DNA of 64,000 nt. Source: Lentzea terrae (GTDB lineage Bacteria > Actinomycetota > Actinomycetes > Mycobacteriales > Pseudonocardiaceae). The stretch spans positions 310,001 to 374,000 of the forward strand of contig NZ_QFWW01000023.1 in the NCBI RefSeq assembly GCF_003265345.1, written 5' to 3'. The notes under the pieces were generated by a model that worked only from the letters and a program-made list of their open reading frames with translations, was not told the origin of the DNA and made no database searches. Shown here piece by piece: positions 42,534 through 54,917 of this stretch (position 1 is the first letter of the stretch; each line of letters begins with the position of its first letter). The translations under genes and the position numbers were made by a program.

Positions 42534-43071
42534 CGGTTCCAGCGGAGGGGTCGCCTTCTGCTGGCTGGTCGCGTTCCAGCGTGGTTGCGTGGGCAACCGG
42601 ACGGGCTTTGGCCCACGTTGCTATAGGAGCATCGGTTCGGCTTCGCCATCGCCGCTTGCCTTCGGCTTCGCGAGATACAGAAGGAAACCTCGTGGCTCGC
42701 TCCCGGAGAGGCGTCAACGGGTACCGCGAACAATTGAGCTAGCTACTGGTTGCCGCGCCAACGTCTGAGCTGGCTGCGGGTCGCTGCGCCAACATCGGCT
42801 CGCGACCTCGCCGGTACGCCATCACCACACCATGACTCACCATGCAGACTGGCCGCGCCGGCCGTATGCGGTGGGCTCGCCGTGCGGGCTGGCCGCGCCT
42901 CGTCGGTATGCGGTGGGTTCGCCATGCGGGCTGGCCACGCCTCGCCGGTACGCCACGGGCTCGCTGTGCGACCCGCTTGCCCACCCCGTGCCCGCCGTCA
43001 ACCTGGCCCGGAATGCCGCGTGGGCCGCGCTCCCGGAGGAACGCGGCCCACGTAGACCGGTGCTGGTGCCG
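42534..43071. other. Gene-free stretch between Rv3235-family gene and secA
   Basis: No supported gene in 538 bp. It holds degenerate tandem repeats: a 30-bp unit repeated twice around 42745-42810 (GCCAACGTCTGAGCT and GCCAACATCGGCTCG) and a 42-bp unit further on. Open frames here are low-complexity. Confidence 0.6.
42862..42981. repeat. 42-bp tandem repeat, about three copies
   Basis: Units start at 42862, 42904 and 42946 (CGGTATGCGGTGGGTTCGCC in the middle copy); the first two are about 88 % identical and the third is diverged. The 42-bp period equals 14 codons and is open on the minus strand. Confidence 0.6.
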
Positions 43072-46017
<2,946 letters not shown>

Positions 46018-46284
46018 CTGGATAGACCTCATCACCTGTATCGCGGCGCGCCCACGTCGGACGCCTTTCCCCTGCCCATCGTAGGCAAGTCGCCAAGATG
46101 TGCGCACAGACACAGGCGGATTGGGCCCCACGACCTGGTATATGCAGGTCAGGTCCGTTCGCAAGGTGTCGCCGCCACCTCGGCTACTGGTCTTTTGAAC
46201 GCATGAGGCCCGCGTAAAGGTTCCTGGTCCGGCCAACTTCACCTTGACCGTGAACGCTCCGGCGCCGAATGGCGGTAGACGCAC

Positions 46285-46323
46285 GCCGCCGCCCTCGCAC
46301 GCGAGGGGTGCGAGGGCGGCGGC
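46285..46323 (-). terminator. 15-bp hairpin between hpf and secA
   Basis: GCCGCCGCCCTCGCA (46285-46299) pairs perfectly with 46309-46323, loop nine bases, 31 bp after the hpf stop. No U-tract. Confidence 0.7.
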
Positions 46324-46353
46324 GGTCGTAGGTGGGTGTGTGTAGTTACCGGG

Positions 46354-47022
46354 TCAGGCCAGCCTGATCACGCCGTAGTCGAATCCCTTCCGGCGGTAGA
46401 CGACGCTCGGGCGCCCGCTGTCGGTGTCTGCGAACAGGTAGAAGTCGTGTCCGACCAGCTCCATCTCGTAGAGGGCCTGGTCGACGGTCATCGGTTTGGC
46501 GGCGTGCTCCTTTTCGCGTACGACGCGTCCGGGCAACTTGTCCTCGAGGCCGTCGTCCCACCGCTGCGCGGGCACTTCCGCCATGCCCTCGTAGTCGGCC
46601 TCGGGTGCGTCGAGCACCGCGGTCTTCGCGCGGCGTGACGTCATGGTTTCGCCAGCGGCGGAGGGATCCCCCAGTCCGCTTGTCGCTTCCGCCACCGAGA
46701 TCGGGGCCCTGGCCCCGTGGTGGACGCGCCTGCGGTCGTGCGACCGACGCAGGCGGTTCTCGAGCTTCGCGACCGCAGAATCGAGCGCGGCGTAGAAGTC
46801 ACCCGCGCAGGCTTCGGAACGGACCACAGGTCCACGTCCCTTGCCGGTGATTTCGACCCGCTGGCAGTTCTTCGACTGTCGGCGGTTCGGCTCGTGGAAA
46901 AGCTCCACGTCGAAGCGGATGACCTTGCGGTCGTAGCGCTCAAGCCGGGCCAGCTTTTCGGCGACGTGAACCCTGTAGTGATCGGGCACCTCGACGTTGC
47001 GGCCCTTAACGACGATGTCCAT
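46354..47022 (-). CDS. hpf: Long-form ribosome hibernation promoting factor
   Basis: This 222-residue protein pairs 70S ribosomes into inactive 100S dimers in stationary phase. The N-terminal domain begins MDIVVKGRNVEVPDHYRVHV, and the C-terminal dimerisation domain ends HDFYLFADTDSGRPSVVYRRKGFDYGVIRL. The start is ATG 47022 with GGGAGG ten bases upstream. It lies upstream of secA as in mycobacteria. A long leader region (nearly 1 kb to the next gene) suggests complex regulation. Confidence 0.93.
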   Translation of the reverse strand: MDIVVKGRNVEVPDHYRVHVAEKLARLERYDRKVIRFDVELFHEPNRRQSKNCQRVEITGKGRGPVVRSEACAGDFYAALDSAVAKLENRLRRSHDRRRVHHGARAPISVAEATSGLGDPSAAGETMTSRRAKTAVLDAPEADYEGMAEVPAQRWDDGLEDKLPGRVVREKEHAAKPMTVDQALYEMELVGHDFYLFADTDSGRPSVVYRRKGFDYGVIRLA

Positions 47023-47999
47023 ACACGACCTCCCTCGCTTTGCTGCGAGCTTTGGCTGGACTGCATTCAGAGCGCCGTGGCGATCTTGGATCGCAGATGT
47101 GTCGCAGAGGGTCGTCTCCCTCAGCACTCACGGCGCCAGGGTCATGGGCTGTTCGCCTCCTCCCCGCGGGCCGGGAACGCTGATAGCGGTGCACGTTAGC
47201 TTGGGATTCACCGTCGCGTAAGCCCCCTTGACGGGGGAACGACGAGATTTTTTGGTGACTACACAGCGCGACGACAGCGCGTTGCCAGTCGTGTCCCGAG
47301 CGTGCCACGAACCATGCTCACCGGCATCTTGCTCACCCGTACGGCCCAGCACCGCACCGGCACTCGACGGCAGCATCGCTGCGTCGAACGGGTCCAGGTG
47401 CGGCCTCATACCCAGCCAACGGGCGACCGGCGCGTCATGTTCCCGAAACCTCGAAGAGATCGATTCCGATGCGTGAACTGGCCCCTGAGTGCACTTCTTG
47501 CAACTGAACTGATCGGTGCCGATGACCGATCACGACCCAGTCACGCCCGGCTGAACGGGGGATTTCGCCCAATCCCGGACAAGGCCGTTGATCACCGCCA
47601 CGACCGGACATCGCGGTATTTCAATGAATAACCGCTGGTCAGCTCCACAAGTGAATAGTCGTTAACCCGCACCGCCCGCTCCGGACGCCGGTTCGAACCG
47701 CTCGGCGGCGCCGGCTCGCGACCGGACCCGACCCGGTCGAGACGCCCAACCTGCGGACCCCTCAGTTCTGAAACATCCCGTCAACAGAGGTTGAGACAAA
47801 CGGGTCGAAACGACCTTTCGGATCTTCGGAGATCGTCACAGAACTCCCGGCGAGCTGGGCAGATGCGTCCAACCTGGACCCCAATGGTGATCGACAACGC
47901 AACCGGAACTTCACCCTTGTGGGCGGATCCGAAAGTCCTCGCCCCGTACCGGGACGCCGACCGCGATTTTTTGTCAGACCCCGTCGCCATGCTTGTCCC
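47023..47999. other. 977-bp intergenic region between hpf and comF
   Basis: The region must hold the divergent promoters of hpf and comF. One short hairpin (CCCCC-TTGAC-GGGGG near 47225) followed by a T-run was seen. Open frames (for example 47128-47409 minus) are short, without ribosome sites or recognisable domains. No tRNA or known RNA was recognised. Confidence 0.5.
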
Positions 48000-48614
48000 A
48001 TGACCGCACTCGACCTGCTCCTGCCGCCCTCCTGCGCCGGCTGCGACCGCCCCGGCACGCCCTGCTGCGCCACGTGCCTCGACGACTTCGGGCCGCCGCA
48101 GCGAATCCAGGTGCCCGGTGTCGGGCCGCCGGTGTGGACGCTGGCCGCCTATCGCGGTGCCGCAAGGGAACTCGTCCTCGCCTTCAAGGAACGGGGCGCA
48201 CGAGCCCTCGTGGCGTGGTTCGGCGCGATGGTGGCGGCGGCACTGGTCGCCGTCGGGCCGCGGCCGTGGACGCTCGTGCCGGCTCCGTCACGGCGCAGCG
48301 CCGCCCGTGATCGAGGCGGCGACCACATGCTGAGAATCGCGCGGGCCGTGCAGATCGCGGACGTGGCTCAGGTGCTGAGGCTCGCGCCTGGAGTGAGCGA
48401 CTCGGTCGGGCTGAGCGCTGGGGAACGAAGACAGAACCTCGAGGGCCGCGTTCAGGTCCACGGCAGACCGCAGCCGGGGACCACGGTGCTGCTCGACGAC
48501 GTGATCACCACGGGTGCGACGGCGTCGGCCTGCGTCAAGGCTTTACGGCGGGCAGGAGTGCGCACGCACGCCGTGCTCGCCCTCACCTCGGCCCGGCCCG
48601 CTCAGCCGGGGTAG
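48000..48614 (+). CDS. ComF-family phosphoribosyltransferase-like protein
   Basis: This 204-residue protein has an N-terminal zinc-binding part (PPSCAGCDRPG, CCATC) and a phosphoribosyltransferase fold ending in the PRPP loop VLLDDVITTGATASACV. ComF proteins act in natural competence or DNA handling; the role in actinobacteria is unclear. The start is ATG 48000. It is convergent with lpqB, whereas in M. tuberculosis comF runs in the same direction as lpqB. Its last 16 codons are the unit repeated downstream. Confidence 0.82.
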   Translation: MTALDLLLPPSCAGCDRPGTPCCATCLDDFGPPQRIQVPGVGPPVWTLAAYRGAARELVLAFKERGARALVAWFGAMVAAALVAVGPRPWTLVPAPSRRSAARDRGGDHMLRIARAVQIADVAQVLRLAPGVSDSVGLSAGERRQNLEGRVQVHGRPQPGTTVLLDDVITTGATASACVKALRRAGVRTHAVLALTSARPAQPG

Positions 48615-48987
48615 CAGGCGCGCGCACCGGCGTCGATGTCCCTCCACGCCCACCACCGAGCAGAAGTCGGCGCACCTCAGCACTTCGCGCTGATCACTGC
48701 CTGGCGGGTGCACCTGCACGCCGGACGCCCAGCCGGAGCGCAGGCACGCCGTGTTCGTGCTGACCTCAGCCCGACCAGCTCAGCCCGGAGTGGAAGCCAA
48801 CGCACCCCGGCGTCAGCGCGCACCCACGCTCAACACCAAGCAGGCGCGCACGCCGTGCTCGCCCTACCTCGGTCCGGCCCGCTCAGCCGGGGTAGCACCG
48901 GCGTCGACGTACGTCCACGCCCAACACCGAGCAGGCGCGCACGCCGTGCTCACCCTCACCTCGGCCCGGCGCGCTCAGCCCGGGTAG
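48566..48987. repeat. Tandem degenerate copies of the comF 3' end
   Basis: A unit of about 49 bp encoding the comF C-terminus (start GCACGCCGTGCTCGCC, end CAGCCGGGGTAG) occurs at 48566-48614 (in gene), 48744-48793, 48848-48895 and 48939-48987. Spacers share CCACGCCCA and CACCGAGCAG. The last copy overlaps the lpqB stop, so the array separates two genes that may once have overlapped end to end. Confidence 0.75.
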
Positions 48988-50711
48988 AACACGAGCGAAC
49001 CCGGCGACACCCGGATCGAGCTCGACTTCCACACGTCGGTGATGTCCGACGCGGACCACAACCCCGAGGGGTCGATCACCTGCACCTGACGGGCGGGCGC
49101 CGCCGCCACCGAACCGACCGGCACGGTGAGGTTCGACTGGCTGTAGCGGTCCAGCTTGAAGCCGTCCGTGTAGACCTTCGTGACCGGCAGCGAGGGCAGA
49201 TTGGAGGACACGGCCAGCACGTCCTGGGAGAGCCAGTCGATGGACTGCACGGCCGACCCGAGCGTCGACTGCTGGATCTGGCGGGGCGTGCGCAGCGCCA
49301 CGTCCTGGTCGTTGCGCACCACGGACGCGATGTAGAGCCTGCCGCCGATCACCAATGCTGCTCGCGTGCCGTCGCGGGACAGGCGCAGGTCGCTGATCGA
49401 GCCGAACTGGGTGAGGTCGGTGATGTTGACGCTCTTGGCCGTCCAGCTGCCGTTGTCGGAACGGGTCACGCGGGCGACGGAGGTGCCGTCGACCACCGTC
49501 CACACCTCGATGCCCGGCTCCTTCGGGCCGCTCGAGAGCAGCCACGTCGGTCTGGTCAGGGTGGTCGCCGGGAAGTCCACCTGGGACAGCTCCTGCTCCA
49601 ACTCCCCCACCCGCAGCCGCATTCGGCCACCGGAGCGGGAGACCACGGCCAGGCGCGAGCCGTCCAACGACTGCGCCGCCGAGACTGCGCCGTACGCGCC
49701 GCTGCCCGCTGGGCCCTTGATCGGGTTGCCGTCGGGCAGCGACCTGATCGCCCCGTCCACCACGAGCATGCCCTGGAGGTTCGAATTAAGCGCCAGCAAC
49801 GCCTCACCCGCGGTCGCCGACACGTCGGACGGCCGGTAGTCCCGTTGGTCCGGCAGGATCTGCTGGCCGTCGACGAGGACGCGGACGCGCGAAGTCGTGA
49901 CGCCCGAGAGCGACTTCACGATCTGCGCGACGATCTGTTTGCTCTTCTCGGGCGTGAGGTCCTTGCCCACCTTGGTGAGACTGACCTCCAACGCGCCGTC
50001 GTCGGCTTCCTTCGTCTCCGAGAACGTGTCCGCGTCCGGGCTGATCGCGCTGCGCAGCGTGTCCCGCACCGTGTCGCCGGGGCCCTTGATCAGCAGGTCG
50101 GTGACCCGCGTCGGGATGCTCGTGGCCGGCGGGATCACGACGTACCGCGGATCCGGCACCAGCACGGTGAACTCGGGGTTGTAGAAGTACAGCGTCACCC
50201 GGCGGTAGTTGTTGTTGAAGACGTTGAGCGGCAGGTAGACGGCCGACGGCGCTTCCGAGATGCGCCACTGGTTCTCGCTGTTGCGCTCCACCTTCACCGG
50301 CTCGCGCAGGTCGCCGATCTCCGGCACGAACGCGTTGTCGCCGCCCAGCCGGCCGACGCGCTTTCCTTGCAGCAGCACGATTTGCGTCTTGTCCTGCGGC
50401 GCGGAGGCGGTCGGCACCGTCGAGAAGGCCGACTCGATGATGACGGGGCTCTTGGCGTTCCAGTTCTTGCTGGCCTCCGGCGTCAGGTACGCGCGGGCCG
50501 CCGCGTAGTCGCTGTCCGGGTTCGACGTCGCGTCGATGAACTCGCGCACGAGCATGAACGGGTCGATGCCCTGCCGCGGTTCCGGCACGCTGGCCGTGTT
50601 GCTGGCCTTGTTGTCCTTCGGCCCGATCGGCTTCGGCTGGGTGTTCGTCGGGATCGCCGCACACCCCGTGACGGTCACGAGGACGAGCACCAGCAACGCC
50701 AGCCGTTTCAC
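48975..50711 (-). CDS. lpqB: Lipoprotein LpqB (MtrAB accessory)
   Basis: This 578-residue lipoprotein (signal KRLALLVLVLVTVTGC, lipobox VTGC) contains a GerMN-like domain (about 180-290) and a C-terminal beta-propeller-like half. It interacts with the extracytoplasmic part of MtrB and tunes MtrA phosphorylation in mycobacteria. The GTG start overlaps the mtrB stop by 4 bp, so it is the third gene of the mtrA-mtrB-lpqB operon. Confidence 0.94.
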   Translation of the reverse strand: MKRLALLVLVLVTVTGCAAIPTNTQPKPIGPKDNKASNTASVPEPRQGIDPFMLVREFIDATSNPDSDYAAARAYLTPEASKNWNAKSPVIIESAFSTVPTASAPQDKTQIVLLQGKRVGRLGGDNAFVPEIGDLREPVKVERNSENQWRISEAPSAVYLPLNVFNNNYRRVTLYFYNPEFTVLVPDPRYVVIPPATSIPTRVTDLLIKGPGDTVRDTLRSAISPDADTFSETKEADDGALEVSLTKVGKDLTPEKSKQIVAQIVKSLSGVTTSRVRVLVDGQQILPDQRDYRPSDVSATAGEALLALNSNLQGMLVVDGAIRSLPDGNPIKGPAGSGAYGAVSAAQSLDGSRLAVVSRSGGRMRLRVGELEQELSQVDFPATTLTRPTWLLSSGPKEPGIEVWTVVDGTSVARVTRSDNGSWTAKSVNITDLTQFGSISDLRLSRDGTRAALVIGGRLYIASVVRNDQDVALRTPRQIQQSTLGSAVQSIDWLSQDVLAVSSNLPSLPVTKVYTDGFKLDRYSQSNLTVPVGSVAAAPARQVQVIDPSGLWSASDITDVWKSSSIRVSPGSLVFYPG

Positions 50712-52468
50712 CGCACTTCCTCCGAAACCTCAGACTTCTCCGCGACGGCAGGAGATCCGTCCACCGGCTCGGCCGGCTGCCAGGTGATCTCCTCCGGCGT
50801 CAGCTCGACCTCTTCCGGTTCCTCCGTCACGACCGGTTCATCCACCACCGCGACGGGTGCGAGCGCGATCGCCGGCGCGAGCGGCAGCGGGCTCTCCCGC
50901 ACCTCCTCGCCGTGCCTGCGCGGCAACGTCAGCCGGAACACTGCGCCGTGGCCCGGTTCGCCCCACGCCTCCAGCCAGCCGCCGTGCAGTCGCGCGTCCT
51001 CCAGCGAGATCGACAGGCCCAGACCGGTGCCGCCGGTGCGGCGGTTGCGCGACGGGTCGGCCCGCCAGAACCGGCTGAACACCAGCTCGGCCTCGCCCTG
51101 GCGGAGGCCGACGCCGTGGTCCCGCACGGTGATCGCGACCGCGTCGGCGTTACCGCGCATGGTGAGCTCGACCGGCTGGCCCTCGCCGTGGTCGATGGCG
51201 TTGGCGAGCAGGTTGCGCAGAATCCGTTCCACGCGGCGGGAATCGAGCTCCGCGGTGAGCTCGGAGTCCGGGAGGTCGAGCACCACGGGCGAGTTCGCGG
51301 TCGTCGAGATCGCGCGCACCGAGTCGTGCGCGCGGCGGGCCAGCACGCGGATGTCGACCTGTTCGGCGGTCAGCTCCTCGACACCGGCGTCCAGTCGCGA
51401 GATCTCCAGCAGGTCGCCCAGCAGCGACTCGAACCGGTCGAGCTCATCGACCAGCAGCTCGGTGGAACGGGCGAGTCCGGCGGGGAACTGCTCACGAGAG
51501 GCGTGCAGGACGTCCGCGGCCATGCGCACGGTCGTCAACGGTGTGCGCAGCTCGTGCGAGACGTCCGAGGTGAAGCGGCGCTGCAGCTGGCCGAACTCCT
51601 CCAGCTGCTTGAACTGGGCCTGGATCGACTCGGCCATCTCGTTGAACGACTCGGCGAGGCGCGCCACGTCGTCCTCGCCGACGACGTGCATGCGTTCGTG
51701 CAACGTGCCGTCTGCGAATCTTTCGGCGACCTCGGCGGCCTGCCGCACCGGCCGGACCACCTGGCGCGTCACCAGGTTCGCGATCAGCGCGAGCAGGACC
51801 AGCAGCACGATGCCGCCCACCGCCAGCGTCGACTGGACCACCTCTGCGGTGCGCTGCTCCGCGGTGAGCGGGAAGATCAGGTACAGCTGCATCGAGCGCG
51901 CGGACGTGCTCATCGGCAGGCCCACGACGAAGAGCGTGGTCGGTCGGCCGCCGCGCTGCACCGTGTGGATCTGGGTGCCCTCGGTGCCGTTCTCGACCAT
52001 GTCGCGCAGGCTGCGCGGCACGTCGTCGAGCGGTCCGACGGACGGCACCCGCCCGGCGCCACTGGCGCCGAGCCCGTCGGCCAGGACGGGCTCGAACGCG
52101 CCGGCACCCGCCGTGGTGGCGTCCGTGCCGGCACCACCGACGGCGAGCTTGTTGATCGCGCTGGTGAACCGCGTCTGCACGCTGTCCGGCCCTGGGTTCA
52201 GACCGACCAGGTCGGACTGGATCAGGTTGCGCGAGGCCATCGCCTGGCGCACCGCCGCCTCGTCCTTGGTGTTCAGCAGCTGGTTGGTGATCTGCATCTG
52301 CAGGACCATGCCCAGCACGAACACCACGGCCGACGACAGCGCGAGCGTGGACACGACAACGCGCAGCTGCAGCGAACGACGCCACAGGTCACCAAACGCG
52401 GCCCATCGCTTCCGCGCTTCCTCGGCGAGGAGCTGCGCCTTCGCGACGACCGGCCGAACGAACTTCAT
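50708..52468 (-). CDS. mtrB: Sensor histidine kinase MtrB
   Basis: This 586-residue membrane kinase has two membrane helices (VVVSTLALSSAVVFVLGMVL and GGIVLLVLLALIANLV) around an extracytoplasmic domain, then HAMP, a phospho-acceptor DVSHELRTPLTTVRM, and an ATPase domain with LLANAIDHGEG and GGTGLGLSISLEDARLH. The C-terminal tail is long and acidic/Pro-rich. The start is ATG 52468; a GTG at 52507 would overlap mtrA. It is coupled to lpqB. Confidence 0.94.
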   Translation of the reverse strand: MKFVRPVVAKAQLLAEEARKRWAAFGDLWRRSLQLRVVVSTLALSSAVVFVLGMVLQMQITNQLLNTKDEAAVRQAMASRNLIQSDLVGLNPGPDSVQTRFTSAINKLAVGGAGTDATTAGAGAFEPVLADGLGASGAGRVPSVGPLDDVPRSLRDMVENGTEGTQIHTVQRGGRPTTLFVVGLPMSTSARSMQLYLIFPLTAEQRTAEVVQSTLAVGGIVLLVLLALIANLVTRQVVRPVRQAAEVAERFADGTLHERMHVVGEDDVARLAESFNEMAESIQAQFKQLEEFGQLQRRFTSDVSHELRTPLTTVRMAADVLHASREQFPAGLARSTELLVDELDRFESLLGDLLEISRLDAGVEELTAEQVDIRVLARRAHDSVRAISTTANSPVVLDLPDSELTAELDSRRVERILRNLLANAIDHGEGQPVELTMRGNADAVAITVRDHGVGLRQGEAELVFSRFWRADPSRNRRTGGTGLGLSISLEDARLHGGWLEAWGEPGHGAVFRLTLPRRHGEEVRESPLPLAPAIALAPVAVVDEPVVTEEPEEVELTPEEITWQPAEPVDGSPAVAEKSEVSEEVR

Positions 52469-52478
52469 ACGCCACCTG

Positions 52479-53165
52479 TCACGGAGGGCCGGCCTTGTAC
52501 CCGACACCGCGGACAGTCAACACCACCTCGGGGTGCTCCGGGTCCCGTTCGACCTTGGAACGCAACCGCTGCACGTGGACGTTCACCAGACGCGTGTCGG
52601 CGGCGTGGCGGTAGCCCCACACCTGCTCGAGCAGCACCTCGCGGGTGAACACCTGGCGCGGCTTGCGGGCCAGCGCGACCAGCAGGTCGAACTCCAGCGG
52701 CGTGAGCTGGATGGGCCTGCCCTCGCGCAGCACCTCGTGGCCGGGGACGTCGATCGTGAGGTCGCCGATCTGCAGCACCTCGGACGGCTCGGCCTCCGTG
52801 CGGCGCAGGCGCGCCCGGATGCGGGCCACCAGCTCCTTGGGCTTGAACGGCTTCACCACGTAGTCGTCGGCGCCGGACTCGAGGCCCAGCACCACGTCGA
52901 CCGTGTCGCTCTTCGCGGTGAGCATCACGATCGGCACGCCCGACTCGGACCTGATCGCCTTGCAGACGTCGATGCCGTTCATTCCCGGCAACATCAGGTC
53001 GAGCAGCACGAGGTCGGGCTTGAGCTCGCGCAGCGCGGGCAGGGCACGGGCACCGTCGGCGACCACCGCGGTGTCGAAGCCCTCCCCGCGCAACACGATC
53101 GTCAGCATCTCCGCCAGGGCGGGGTCGTCATCGACGACGAGCACGCGTGCCTTCATACTCAACAT
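52479..53165 (-). CDS. mtrA: Response regulator MtrA
   Basis: This 228-residue OmpR-type regulator controls cell division, replication and wall genes. The receiver has VLVVDDDPALAEM, the phospho-Asp in VLLDLMLPGMNG and Lys in DDYVVKPF. The DNA-binding domain ends LRSKVERDPEHPEVVLTVRGVGYKAG. The start ATG 53165 is chosen for GGGAG at seven bases; ATG 53156 is three codons inside. It is the first gene of the operon with mtrB and lpqB. Confidence 0.95.
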   Translation of the reverse strand: MLSMKARVLVVDDDPALAEMLTIVLRGEGFDTAVVADGARALPALRELKPDLVLLDLMLPGMNGIDVCKAIRSESGVPIVMLTAKSDTVDVVLGLESGADDYVVKPFKPKELVARIRARLRRTEAEPSEVLQIGDLTIDVPGHEVLREGRPIQLTPLEFDLLVALARKPRQVFTREVLLEQVWGYRHAADTRLVNVHVQRLRSKVERDPEHPEVVLTVRGVGYKAGPP

Positions 53166-53353
53166 CGTCGCACTCCCGGTCGCGCGTTCGCGCACCGCCC
53201 ACGTTCCGTTGCCGCTGGTGGCGGTGTGCGCTCGTTCGGTAACCGGCCGGAACTGTCGCTCCACGTACCCCACCTCGCCCGATTTGGCCTGCTCGCCGCG
53301 CCTGCGGTTGACGGAGTATCCGCGCGACGCTCACCTTTCGTTACCTGGTGTGC

Positions 53354-54211
53354 TCAGGCCGTGCGGATGGCCGAGGCCAGCCAGATGCGCGCATCACCCA
53401 CCTTCCGCGGGTCGGTGATCGCCGGTACCGCGCGGTCGTGCCGCGCGGCGAGGTCGACCTGGTGCGTCACTGCGGCGTGCCAGCCGTACCCGCCCAACCA
53501 CCCGATCGGGTCCTCCACGTCGGCGCGCCAGCGGGCGTCCAGCGTGTCGAACCGCTCGTGCACCGCTCTCATCTGCGGCAACTCGCGGAACGCGCGGTTG
53601 ACGTGTTCGAGCGCGAGCGTGCTGCCCAGGGCGGACAGCGCACTCACCCAGTACATGATCCGCTCGCCCGCGTCCGGCGGCAGAAACATGAACAGGCCCT
53701 CCAGCAGCCATGCTGTGGGCCTGTTCGGGTCGAATCCGGCGCGGATCAGCGCTGTCGCCCAGTCCTCGCGCAAGTCGCAGGCGACGACGACTCGCTCGCA
53801 GCCGGGTTGGGCGCCGAGATCGTCCAGCGCGTCCTCCTTGAACTCGAGCAACTCGGGTAAGTCGAGCTCGAAGAGTGTTGTGCCCGGCGGCCACTGCAGC
53901 CGGAACGCTCTGGTGTCGAGGCCCGCCGCCATGATCACGACCTGGGGCCGGGCCGAGTTCTGGGCCGAACTGAGGAGCTGGTCGTCGAAATACCGGGTGC
54001 GCAGGACGAAGTGCTCTCCTGCGAGGGTGCGGACGCCGATCAGGTCGTTCGCGGAGCCGGCCGCCTCCACGAGTCCTGCGGCCAGTGGGTCGTCGAAGAG
54101 GCGGCGGAGATGACGTTGCTCATTGGCGCGGGCGGCAGCGATCAGAACAGCCGTGCGGACGACTCCGACCGGGGGGCGCTGCAGAACACGCTTCAAATTG
54201 TGATCTCCCAT
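53354..54211 (-). CDS. SAM-dependent methyltransferase, LCM/PF04072 family
   Basis: This 285-residue protein is of the actinobacterial putative-methyltransferase family related to leucine carboxyl methyltransferase. Motifs: RTRYFDDQL, the SAM site VVIMAAGLDTRAFRL, FELDLPELLEFK and LLEGLFMFLP. Members modify small molecules, often in natural-product or lipid pathways; the substrate is unknown. It separates mtrA from tmk, which are adjacent in M. tuberculosis, so it is an insertion relative to that layout. Confidence 0.85.
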   Translation of the reverse strand: MGDHNLKRVLQRPPVGVVRTAVLIAAARANEQRHLRRLFDDPLAAGLVEAAGSANDLIGVRTLAGEHFVLRTRYFDDQLLSSAQNSARPQVVIMAAGLDTRAFRLQWPPGTTLFELDLPELLEFKEDALDDLGAQPGCERVVVACDLREDWATALIRAGFDPNRPTAWLLEGLFMFLPPDAGERIMYWVSALSALGSTLALEHVNRAFRELPQMRAVHERFDTLDARWRADVEDPIGWLGGYGWHAAVTHQVDLAARHDRAVPAITDPRKVGDARIWLASAIRTA

Positions 54212-54272
54212 TCACTCACCGTGACGTGCCGGATTCACGATCGTGTCAACCGGTACGCACGTGAGCGACCAC

Positions 54273-54917
54273 TCAAGGAGTGAAGAGTCGTCTCAGAAGC
54301 GAATCGAAGTTCACGTTTGACCGCCCGTCGACCACTTGCCACGGGGCCAGCCAGTTGATGTTCGCCAGTCCGTCGTAAACGGCCCCGCACCGCGTCTGCA
54401 GGCCGCCGTCGGACTCGTAGAGGTCCCGCGCACGCGAGCCGTCGTCCTGCTCGCGCTTGGCGGCGCGTTCGGCCGCGACCTCGACGGGCACGCGAAGAAG
54501 GAGGTGCAGATCGGGAACAGGCAGACCAAAGCGGTCGATCTCCAGCTCGCGGACCCACCGGACGAACTCGCCGTGCTCGTCCTGGTGCAGGCGCGCGGCG
54601 CTGTAAGCGGCACTGGACGCCACGTAGCGGTCGAGCAGCACGACGTCGTACTCCTCGAGGTCCTTGCGGATCTGGTCGGCGGCGCCGCGCCGGTCGAGCG
54701 CGTAGAGCACCGCCATGCCGTAGACGGAGTCGCTGAGGTCGCCGATGGTGCCGTAGAGAGCGTCGCGGACCAGGTCGGCGTGCACGCTCTGCCCGTAGCG
54801 CGGGAACGCGAGGCTGGTCACGGTCCTGCCCTGGGCGTGCAACGCCTCGGTCAGGCCGTTCGCGAGCGTGCGCTTGCCGGCACCGTCAAGGCCTTCGATC
54901 ACCACGAGCTTTCCCAC
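54273..54917 (-). CDS. tmk: Thymidylate kinase
   Basis: This 214-residue enzyme phosphorylates dTMP to dTDP. The P-loop is GLDGAGKRTLANGL with Arg after Lys as in mycobacterial Tmk; FPRYGQSVHADL and LLDRYVASSAAYSAARLHQDE bind dTMP. Relative to mycobacteria it keeps its place upstream of mtrA on the same strand. Confidence 0.93.
   Translation of the reverse strand: MGKLVVIEGLDGAGKRTLANGLTEALHAQGRTVTSLAFPRYGQSVHADLVRDALYGTIGDLSDSVYGMAVLYALDRRGAADQIRKDLEEYDVVLLDRYVASSAAYSAARLHQDEHGEFVRWVRELEIDRFGLPVPDLHLLLRVPVEVAAERAAKREQDDGSRARDLYESDGGLQTRCGAVYDGLANINWLAPWQVVDGRSNVNFDSLLRRLFTP

Noticed and set aside
47680..47730. GGTTCGAACC resembling a tRNA T-arm
   Set aside because: No acceptor, D or anticodon arm can be folded around it.
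48566..48987. Possible CRISPR array
   Set aside because: Units are degenerate, unequally spaced and match the comF coding end; spacers are related to each other and no cas genes are present.
48636..54113. 1825-codon open frame on the plus strand
   Set aside because: It is antisense to lpqB, mtrB, mtrA and a methyltransferase, all with clear domains; long mirror frames are expected at this GC content.
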